Source: Chitinophaga pinensis (GTDB taxonomy: Bacteria > Bacteroidota > Bacteroidia > Chitinophagales > CAIOSU01). Taken from it: a stretch of 64,000 bases of DNA. The notes under the pieces were generated by a model. It did no database searches. It saw nothing but the letters and a program-made list of their open reading frames with translations, and was not told the origin of the DNA. The translations under genes and the position numbers were made by a program. Of this stretch, positions 26,789-34,800 are shown one piece after another. How positions within the stretch are numbered: the stretch's first letter is position 1; the number at the start of each line of letters is the position of its first letter. The stretch covers positions 1-64,000 of the forward strand of contig CAMDKI010000009.1 of the NCBI GenBank assembly GCA_945901065.1, in the 5' to 3' direction.

Positions 26789-29122
26789 ATGCGCAGTAAT
26801 TATTTGGATGAGTTGAACGACATACAGCGGCAGGCTGTAACCAATACCAGTGGCCCTGTAATGGTAATAGCCGGGCCGGGCTCTGGCAAAACCAGGGTGC
26901 TTACTTACCGCATTGCCCATTTGATCGAAAAAGGGGTGGACCCGTTCCGCATCTTGTCGCTTACGTTTACCAACAAGGCTGCCAAGGAAATGCGCGAGCG
27001 CATTGAGCACGTAATTGGCGGCGAGGCCCGCAATGTGTGGATGGGTACGTTCCACAGCATTTTTGCGCGTATATTGAGGCAGGAAGCCACCAAAATTGGC
27101 TACCCCAGCAACTTTACCATTTACGACAGCAGCGATAGCAAAAACGTGGTAAAGCAGATTGTAAAAGAGCTGGAGCTGAACGATAAGCTGTATAAGCCAT
27201 CGACGGTTTTTAATCGTATTTCGGCAGCTAAGAACAACCTGATTGGCCCGCAGAAATACCGGGAGGATAAGTATTTGGTGAGCGACGACAGCCAATCGGG
27301 CCGCCCGAAGATAGCCGAGATATACGCCCTGTACGCCAAAAAGTGTTTCCAGAGCGGTGCTATGGACTTTGACGACCTGCTGTTTAAGATGTACGAATTG
27401 CTGTCCACGCACCCCGAAGTGCTGCACAAGTACCAACACAAATTCAACTATATACTCGTGGATGAGTATCAAGATACCAACTTTGCCCAGTACTTGATTA
27501 CCAAGCGATTAGCAGCGGTGCACGAGAACATAACCGTGGTGGGCGACGATGCGCAGAGCATCTACTCGTTCCGCGGTGCCGATATACAGAATATCCTCAA
27601 TTTCGAGAAGGATTACCCGGATATGCGGACGTTTAAGTTGGAGCAAAACTACCGCAGCACCACGCATATTGTAGAGGCTGCCAACCAGATTATTGCCCTC
27701 AATAAAAACCAGTTGCCCAAAACCATCTGGACCGACCGCCAAGGTGGCGACAAGATTAAGGTGGTAAAGGCCGTAAGCGATAACGAGGAAGGGCGAATAG
27801 TAGCAGATACCATTTTTGAGTACCAAATGCGCCTGCACCTGCGCAGCGACGACTTTGCAATATTGTACCGCACTAATGCTCAGAGCCGCTCATTTGAGGA
27901 AGCCCTGCGCCGGCAGAACATCCCTTACAAGGTGTTTGGTGGGCTGTCGTTTTACCAACGCAAAGAGATTAAGGATTTGCTGGCGTACCTAAAACTAACG
28001 GTGAACCACAACGATGAAGAGGCGCTGCGCCGCATCATTAATTACCCCACGCGCGGTATTGGCGATACCACGCTGGATAGGGCCACGGTGCTGGCCTCGG
28101 AGCGCGGCACCAACTTATGGAGCATATTGAGCACCATACAGTTTCAGCCCGATTTTAATGCCAGGGCCAAGAACTTGATCGAAGAGTTTGTAATGATGAT
28201 TAAGAGTTTTGCGACCATGCTGCAAACCATGAATGCCTATGATTTGGCCAGTCACATAGCCAAGCACACGGGCATTATGAAGGAGCTGTATACCGACAAA
28301 ACCGTGGAGGGCATTAGTCGCTACGAGAACATACAGGAGCTACTGAACGGTATTAAGGAGTTTAGCGAAAGCGACGAAATAGCCGAGGGCGAAACCGTGA
28401 GCGACCGCAGTTTGGGCACCTACCTGCAAGACATTATGCTGCTTACCGACACTGAAAGCGACAAGGACGATACCAACCGCGTATCGCTGATGAGCATTCA
28501 CTCGGCGAAGGGTTTGGAGTTTGAGTGCGTGTTTGCAGTGGGTTTGGAGGAAGGTCTTTTCCCGAACCAAATGAGTGTGAATAGTCGTGAGGAGTTGGAA
28601 GAGGAACGCCGCCTATATTATGTGGCCGTTACGAGGGCCAAGAGCCACCTTTTTCTTACTTACGCGCTACAACGCTACCGTTTTGGTAATTTGATATACA
28701 GCGAGCCGAGCCGTTTTATTGAAGAGTTGGACGAGAAGAACCTGGAGTTTATTGGCCACAAAGTGCGCCGTGCAGAGCCTACTAGCGGCCCTGATACCCC
28801 TTGGGAGCGCAGTGGAACGCGCACCACCAAAGAGACACCGGGCAAATCGTTGTACGAGCGCCCAGGTGCGGCACAACGCCAAGCTACGCCCAACTTTACC
28901 CCAGCAGCCCACACGCCATCAGCCGACTTTAAAGCCGACGACCCGAAAACCATTCAAGCGGGCATGGAAGTGGAGCACGAAAAGTTTGGTATCGGTAAGG
29001 TGGTGAGCTTGGAGGGCGACGGCAACAACCGCATTGCCACCCTGTTCTTTGCCGGCATTGGCCAAAAGCGCATTATGCTGAAGTATGCCAAGGTGCGGAT
29101 AGTGAGTGGCGGGGCGGAGTGA
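26789..29122 (+). CDS. UvrD/PcrA-family 3'-5' DNA helicase
   Basis: This 777-residue protein has the superfamily 1A motifs in order: Q motif NDIQRQAV, Walker A IAGPGSGKTRVL, motif Ia LTFTNKAAKEMRERI, Walker B VDEYQDTN, motif III VVGDDAQSIYSFRGA, motif IV QNYRS, motif V MSIHSAKGLEFECVF and motif VI YVAVTRAKSHLFL. The C-terminal region after residue 660 is Pro/Thr-rich and ends in a Tudor-like part (AGMEVEHEKFGIGKVVSLEGDG), as in PcrA. It unwinds DNA in repair and clears RNA polymerase. PcrA and UvrD are equally good names. Confidence 0.94.
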   Translation: MRSNYLDELNDIQRQAVTNTSGPVMVIAGPGSGKTRVLTYRIAHLIEKGVDPFRILSLTFTNKAAKEMRERIEHVIGGEARNVWMGTFHSIFARILRQEATKIGYPSNFTIYDSSDSKNVVKQIVKELELNDKLYKPSTVFNRISAAKNNLIGPQKYREDKYLVSDDSQSGRPKIAEIYALYAKKCFQSGAMDFDDLLFKMYELLSTHPEVLHKYQHKFNYILVDEYQDTNFAQYLITKRLAAVHENITVVGDDAQSIYSFRGADIQNILNFEKDYPDMRTFKLEQNYRSTTHIVEAANQIIALNKNQLPKTIWTDRQGGDKIKVVKAVSDNEEGRIVADTIFEYQMRLHLRSDDFAILYRTNAQSRSFEEALRRQNIPYKVFGGLSFYQRKEIKDLLAYLKLTVNHNDEEALRRIINYPTRGIGDTTLDRATVLASERGTNLWSILSTIQFQPDFNARAKNLIEEFVMMIKSFATMLQTMNAYDLASHIAKHTGIMKELYTDKTVEGISRYENIQELLNGIKEFSESDEIAEGETVSDRSLGTYLQDIMLLTDTESDKDDTNRVSLMSIHSAKGLEFECVFAVGLEEGLFPNQMSVNSREELEEERRLYYVAVTRAKSHLFLTYALQRYRFGNLIYSEPSRFIEELDEKNLEFIGHKVRRAEPTSGPDTPWERSGTRTTKETPGKSLYERPGAAQRQATPNFTPAAHTPSADFKADDPKTIQAGMEVEHEKFGIGKVVSLEGDGNNRIATLFFAGIGQKRIMLKYAKVRIVSGGAE

Positions 29123-29174
29123 AACCATTTTCCTTAAAATGGATGGCTAACCTTCTTTGCAAATTATTAATAAA

Positions 29175-30293
29175 ATGAACATTGCAGTTATAGGTGCGGG
29201 TATAGTGGGTTTGGCTACGGCCAGGGCCGCAGCTATGGCAGGGCACAAGGTAAGCGTATTTGAGCGTTCGTCGCGGGCATTGGGGGCTTCGGTGCGCAAC
29301 TTTGGTATGTTTTGGCCGCTGGGTCAATCGGGTGCCAATTTTCAGTTGGCTTTGCGTTCAGCAAGTGCTTGGAAACAGATTGCTTCTGATACCGGCTTAT
29401 GGCTGCAGCAGCATGGGGCTCTGTTGCCGGCCTACGAAGTAAGTGAGCAAGAGTTGATGCACGAATTTATTGAAACCAAGAGTAGGCAGGATGGTTACCA
29501 ATTGCAATGGCTGAGTGCTGCAGAAGCCTTGGCCTTTTCGCCCATGTTGCAAGCAAATGGCTTGTGCGGGGCTTTGCATTCGCAAACCGAAATGCTAATC
29601 AACCCCAGGGAGGCCATACCCCAAGTGCAAAATTGGATTGCGAGCAAGTACCAAGTTAACTTTCATTTTAGTACACCTGTGGTAAGCGTAGCTGGTCACC
29701 AGCTCCTTACCGCCTCTGGTGCCACCCATCATTTCGATCACGTTTTTGTTTGCAGTGGTGCCGATTTTGAATGGCTGTTTCCGGAGGAGCACCGTGCCAG
29801 CGGCATCCAAATTTGCAAATTGCAAATGATGCGCACTGCGCCTGTAAAACAGCACCTGGGCTTGCCCGTGGTGGGGCCGTTGTCGTTGGCATTTTATGAT
29901 GCTTTTGCAACTTGCAAGAGCTGGCAACCGCTTCGCCAGCAAATGGAAGCGAAATACCCGGCTTATTTTCAACATGGCATACATGTAATGGCTGCCCAAC
30001 ACCATGACGGCAGCATCACCATCGGCGATTCGCACCAATACGCGCAAGAGCTCGGCCCCTTCGATGAAGTGCTCATCCGTAAGTTAATATTGGATTATCT
30101 GGGTGGGTTGCTGCAAATTCCGGATATGCAAATTGCCGAAACTTGGCAAGGGGTTTATGCCAAAATTCCCGGTAAATCGGCCTTGATTTCTTCCGTAAAC
30201 CCTATTACCACCATTGTAAATGCGCTGGGTGGCAGTGGCATGACCCTCTCTTTTGCATTGGCCGAAGACGTGGTTGCCGATGTGCTGGCATAG
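29175..30293 (+). CDS. FAD-dependent amine oxidase (DadA-like, TIGR03364 type)
   Basis: This protein of 372 residues begins with the FAD-binding motif GAGIVGLATARAAAMAGHKVSVFER and belongs to the DAO family. Later motifs (SVRNFGMFWPLGQ, ITIGDSHQYAQELGPFDE and GGSGMTLSFALAED) resemble the TIGR03364 clade, some members of which are linked to aminophosphonate use. No phosphonatase or transporter is next to it here, so the substrate is open. ATG 29175 begins directly with the FAD-binding strand, so the TTG at 29157 is not used. It is convergent with hemW, with the stops 4 bases apart. Confidence 0.82.
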   Translation: MNIAVIGAGIVGLATARAAAMAGHKVSVFERSSRALGASVRNFGMFWPLGQSGANFQLALRSASAWKQIASDTGLWLQQHGALLPAYEVSEQELMHEFIETKSRQDGYQLQWLSAAEALAFSPMLQANGLCGALHSQTEMLINPREAIPQVQNWIASKYQVNFHFSTPVVSVAGHQLLTASGATHHFDHVFVCSGADFEWLFPEEHRASGIQICKLQMMRTAPVKQHLGLPVVGPLSLAFYDAFATCKSWQPLRQQMEAKYPAYFQHGIHVMAAQHHDGSITIGDSHQYAQELGPFDEVLIRKLILDYLGGLLQIPDMQIAETWQGVYAKIPGKSALISSVNPITTIVNALGGSGMTLSFALAEDVVADVLA

Positions 30294-30297
30294 CGCC

Positions 30298-31425
30298 CTA
30301 CACCCAAAACAAATCACTAATCAACGAATCAGCAACTAATCGGCCGGGTGCAGTGAGTACTAGGTGGTTGTTAAGCAATGCTACTTTACCTTCGTTTATA
30401 AACGGCTGCACATCGGCTAGTAGTTGCTTTTGGGCGGCTTCGCCAAACTGGACGCCAACCGCAGCCAAAGGCACGCCCCAAATGGTGCGTAGGCGGGTCA
30501 TGAGGTATTCGTTGTATTGGTCGTTGCGGGTTAGGGTTTCTGTTTCGTGAAACGATGTGCCAGCGTTTATGGCTTTTACGTATTTGGCGTTGTTCGCTAC
30601 GTTCCAGCGGCGGTGTTGCCCGTTGTACGAGTGCGCGGCTGGGCCAATGCCCAAGTATGGGCTGCCATTCCAATAGCTGCTGTTATGCCGGGCGTAGTGG
30701 CCATTGCGGGCCAAGTTACTTATTTCGTAATGCTCATAGCCTGCGGCTTGGCTCATTTCGGTAAGCATCATAAACTGCCTTGCTGCCGCATCATCGTCCA
30801 CGGCGGGGGCGGTGCCTTTTTTCACCATGTGGTTAAGCGCCGTGCCCGGCTCCACCGTTAGGCAATACGCCGAAAGGTGCTGCGGCCGCAGCACAAGCGC
30901 CGTATTTAGGTTCGTTTCCCAATCATTGTCCGTAGCGGTGGGCATGCCATAAATCAAATCGATGGACAGTGCCTCGAAACCCTTATCCTGTGCCAATTGC
31001 ACGCAAGTTGACGCTTCTTGGGCATTGTGTGCACGGTTCATGTACTTCAAGTCGGCATCCCTAAACGATTGTATACCAATACTGAGCCTGTTTACGGGCG
31101 TTTGCCGCAGGGCGCTCAAGTACGCTGGCGTAAGGTCATCGGGGTTGGCCTCTAGGGTTGTTTCGGGGTTTTCGGCAATGGTGTAGTGCTGGTGCAGGGT
31201 CTCAAATATCCGACCCAAATCTTGCTCGGTGAGCATTGAGGGGGTACCGCCGCCAAAGTAAATGGTCTCCACGGTTTGGCCCGCCAGTTCACCTTTGCGC
31301 TGGGCTAGCTCCAGCAGCATAGCATCCACTAGGGCATCCTTCAATTGCAGGCTGGTGCTGAAATGGAAGTTGCAGTAGTGGCAAGCTTGCTTACAAAACG
31401 GAATATGGAGGTATATGCCAGACAA
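30298..31425 (-). CDS. hemW: Radical SAM haem chaperone HemW
   Basis: This 375-residue protein has the radical SAM cluster C-x3-C-x2-C (FCKQACHYCNFHFS) at the very N terminus, the FGGGTPSML segment, SIGIQSF and SIDLIYGMP, and the HemW C-terminal domain. HemW binds haem and hands it to respiratory proteins; it is not an oxygen-independent coproporphyrinogen oxidase, although often so labelled. The start is TTG at 31425, forced by a stop codon (TAA) two codons upstream and by the MSGIYLHIPF N terminus of the family. Confidence 0.92.
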   Translation of the reverse strand: MSGIYLHIPFCKQACHYCNFHFSTSLQLKDALVDAMLLELAQRKGELAGQTVETIYFGGGTPSMLTEQDLGRIFETLHQHYTIAENPETTLEANPDDLTPAYLSALRQTPVNRLSIGIQSFRDADLKYMNRAHNAQEASTCVQLAQDKGFEALSIDLIYGMPTATDNDWETNLNTALVLRPQHLSAYCLTVEPGTALNHMVKKGTAPAVDDDAAARQFMMLTEMSQAAGYEHYEISNLARNGHYARHNSSYWNGSPYLGIGPAAHSYNGQHRRWNVANNAKYVKAINAGTSFHETETLTRNDQYNEYLMTRLRTIWGVPLAAVGVQFGEAAQKQLLADVQPFINEGKVALLNNHLVLTAPGRLVADSLISDLFWV

Positions 31426-31430
31426 GGGTT

Positions 31431-31490
31431 AGATGTGAGATGACAGATGACAGATGAGAAATTAGAAATCAGAAATCAGAAATCAGAAAT
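31431..31490. repeat. Tandem heptanucleotide repeats
   Basis: Units AGATGTG, AGATGAC, AGATGAC, AGATGAG are followed, after AAATT, by AGAAATC three times and AGAAAT. The two 7-base families are contiguous and directly upstream of hemW. Confidence 0.85.
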
Positions 31491-31617
31491 GTTTTTGTAG
31501 GTGCAAATTTAGGGAAATAATAGCAGGGGCAGTGTCGCAAGGCGCGGCCCTTTTTTGTTTACGGCATTTGCCATGGCATCTGGAGACGAGGGAGGGTGGC
31601 CCTGCTGCACACACCCG

Positions 31618-31691
31618 TTTCCGCTAAGGCGGAAAAGTAGGCAGAGCCTACTACTATCAATTGCTCGTAGGCTTGAAATAGCCTACGAGCA
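31618..31691. repeat. Triple-hairpin dispersed element, copy 1
   Basis: Hairpin 1 is TTTCCGC-TAAG-GCGGAAA (31618-31635), hairpin 2 is AGTAGGC-AGA-GCCTACT (31636-31652) and hairpin 3 is TGCTCGTAGGC with an 8-base loop (31662-31691, 11-bp perfect stem). The first two hairpins have a diverged copy near 56096-56132. Confidence 0.75.
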
Positions 31692-31744
31692 GAATGGGAG
31701 CCACGGATTTGCAACCAGGCTAACCAGATAGGTATATATGCTTA

Positions 31745-31775
31745 TTTTTTGTTTTAGGGTGGATAATTAATTTTG
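31745..31775 (+). promoter_or_regulatory. Probable promoter of the first giant gene
   Basis: TTTTTTG (31745-31751) is followed 16 bases later by a perfect -7 element TAATTTTG (31768-31775). The spacer is shorter than the usual 19-21. The ATG at 31804 is 28 bases downstream. Confidence 0.5.
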
Positions 31776-31803
31776 AATATAACCCTAAAAAGTGCCGAAT
31801 TTT

Positions 31804-34800
31804 ATGAAACGTTTCATACTATCTCTTCTTTTGTTGGCCACTTGTGCTGTCGGTTTTGCTCAGGCACCCCGCATCACTTCCTTTACTCCCACCGCTGCCA
31901 AACCCGGCGATGTGGTAACCCTTACGGGCACGGGCTTTAATGCCACTGCCGCCAACAATGTGGTGTTTTTTGGGGCTACCCGGGCCACGGTAACGGCAGC
32001 CAGTGCCACCAGCGTTACGGTTGCGGTACCCACCGGTGCCACCTATGCTCCCATTAATCTGCTCAACACCGGCAGCGTGTTGGCTTGTGCCAGCCTAAGC
32101 AACTTTAACCCCATTTACGCCCCTGCCAAAAACAATATTACCGCAAGCGATTTTCTGCCCAACGTGGATTTTGCAAACGGAGGGGGGCCATTTTCGGTTG
32201 CCATAGGCGATCTGGACGGGGACGGTAAGCCTGACCTGGCGGTGGCGAATTTTAATTCCGACAACGTTTCGGTATATCGCAACACCTCCGCCAGCGGCAG
32301 CATCGCCGCGGGCAGCTTTGCACCCAAAGTGGATTTTGCAACGGAGGTGCAACCGCGGTCAGTTGCCATAGGCGACCTCGACGGGGACGGTAAGCCTGAC
32401 CTGGTGGTGGCGAATGCTTCTTCCGACAACATTTCGGTATTGCGCAACACCTCTGCCAGCGGCAGCATCACCGCGGGCAGTTTTGCCCCCAAAGTGAATT
32501 TTGCAAACGGATTGCGCCCGACTTCAGTTGCCATAGGCGACCTAGACGGGGACGGCAAGCCCGACCTGGTGGTTGTGAATGAGTCTTCCAATACCGTTTC
32601 GGTGTTGCGCAACACCTCTTCCAGCGGCAGCATCACCGCGGGCAGCTTTGCCCCCCAAGTGGATTTTGCAACAGGAAATACGCCACGTTCGGTTGCCATA
32701 GGCGACCTGGATGGGGACGGCAAGCCCGACCTGGCGGTGGCGAATCTTTTTTCCAGTAACGTTTCGGTATATCGCAACACCTCCTCTAGCGGCAGCATCA
32801 CCGCGGGTAGTTTTGCCCCTGCAGTAGATTTTGCAACATCAGTTGGTCCGGTTTCACTTGCCATAGGCGACCTGGACGGTGACGGCAAGCCCGACCTAGC
32901 GGTGGCGAATAGTAGTTCCATCTCCGTTTCGGTATTGCGCAACACCTCTTCTAGCGGCAGCATCACCGCGGGTAGTTTTGCCCCTATAGTGAATTTTGCA
33001 ACGGGATTTGGCCCGCGTTCACTTGCCATAGGCGACCTCGATGGTGACGGCAAGCCCGACCTGGCGGTGACAAATGAGTATTCCAACACCGTTTCGGTAT
33101 TGCGCAATACCTCCGCCAGCGGTAACATCACCGCGGGCAGCTTTGCCCCCAAAGTGGATTTTGCAACGGGAGTGGAACCATATTCGGTTGCCATAGGCGA
33201 CCTGGACGGAGACGGCAAGCCCGACCTGGCGGTGGGGAATTTGAATTCCAGCAACGTTTCGGTATTGCGCAATGCTGATATTGTATCACCACTACCTGCC
33301 ATCACCTCTTTTACGCCCACTTCAGGCTGCGCCTTGACGTCAAGTGTTACCATTACGGGCACAAACTTTACCGGCGCAACGGCCGTGAGCATAGGCGGCA
33401 CGGCTGCCACTTCTTTCACGGTTAACTCCGCCACGCAAATAACAGCCACCGTGGGCACTGGCACCACCGGCACCATACAGGTTACCACACCTTCGGGCAC
33501 TGGGGTAAGCAGCGGCACTTTCACGGTAAACACCCTAACCACGAGCATTACAGGAAATAATACTATCTGTTCAGGCGCAAGCAGCATCTTTACCGCCAGT
33601 GGCGGTGTATCGTATTTATGGAGCACGGGCGCTTCCACGGCGGCCATCACCGTTACCACAGCGGGCACTTATACCGTAACTGCCACTAGTGCATCGGGTT
33701 GCACCGCTACCGCCGACAGGACGCTTACCGTAAACACCAGCCCAACGGCGAGCATCGCAGGAAACAATACTATCTGTTCAGGCGCAAGCAGCACCTTTAC
33801 CGCCAGTGGAGGCGCATCATATGCATGGAGCACGGGAGCTGGCACGGCAGCCATCACCGTTACCACAGTGGGCACATATACCGTAACCGTTACTAACGCA
33901 TCGGGTTGTACCGCTACCGCCAACAGGACGCTTACGGTAAATGCCAGCCCAACGGCGAGCATTGCAGGAAACAATACTATCTGTTCAGGCGGAAGCAGCA
34001 CCTTTACCGCCAGTGGTGGTGCATCATATAACTGGAGCACGGGAGCTAGCACAGCAGCCATAACCGTTACCACAGCGGGCACTTATACCGTAACCGTTAC
34101 TAACGCATCGGGTTGCACCGCTACCGCCGACAGGACACTTACCGTAAATGCCAGCCCAACGGCGAGCATCGCAGGAAACAATACTATCTGTTCAGGCGGA
34201 AGCAGCACCTTTACCGCCAGTGGTGGTGCATCATATAACTGGAGCACGGGAGCTTCCACAGCAGCCATCACCGTTACCACAGCGGGCACATATACCGTAA
34301 CCGTTACTAGCGCGTCGGGTTGCACCGCTACCGCCGACAGGACACTTACCGTAAACCCAATAAGCAATAGTGTAACCAACCAAACCGCCTGCAACAGCTT
34401 TACTTGGAATGGCAACACTTATACCCAGAGCGGGCAGTATACTTTCCAGTCCACCAACGGGGTGGGTTGCGATAGCACCGCCACGCTGAACCTGACAATC
34501 AACCGCACCGTTACCAGCACCGTTGCACAGACCATCTGCCCTGGGCAGAGCTTTGCGGGTTATACCGCCGCGGGAACCTATGTAGATACCTTTACCGCCG
34601 CCAACGGCTGCGACAGTATAAGAACGCTCAATCTGGCAGTAGGCCCTTACAACCAAGGGGTGGTTGATACGGCCATCTGCGCGGGCCAAAGCTATTTGGG
34701 CTACTCGGCAGCGGGCACTTACCGCGATACGTTTGCAACCCAGGGCTGCGACAGCATCAGGGTGCTTAACCTAACCATACTGCAACCAACTACCAGCAGC

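Larger units (their letters stand above)
31426..31803. other. Gene-free interval before the first giant gene
   Basis: No gene is seen. From hemW onward it holds heptad repeats (31431-31490), a triple-hairpin element (31618-31691), and the promoter of the first giant gene (31745-31775). A GC-rich stretch near 31575-31612 has no clear structure. Confidence 0.7.

Noticed and set aside
32115-33668. Long minus-strand open frame (over 500 codons) opposite the FG-GAP repeats, with similar frames at 33669-34689 and 37979-39475.
   Set aside because: They are antisense shadows of repeated GC-rich coding DNA; their sequence is the complement of the GDLDGDGKPDL repeats, and the plus-strand frames have signal peptides and known domains.
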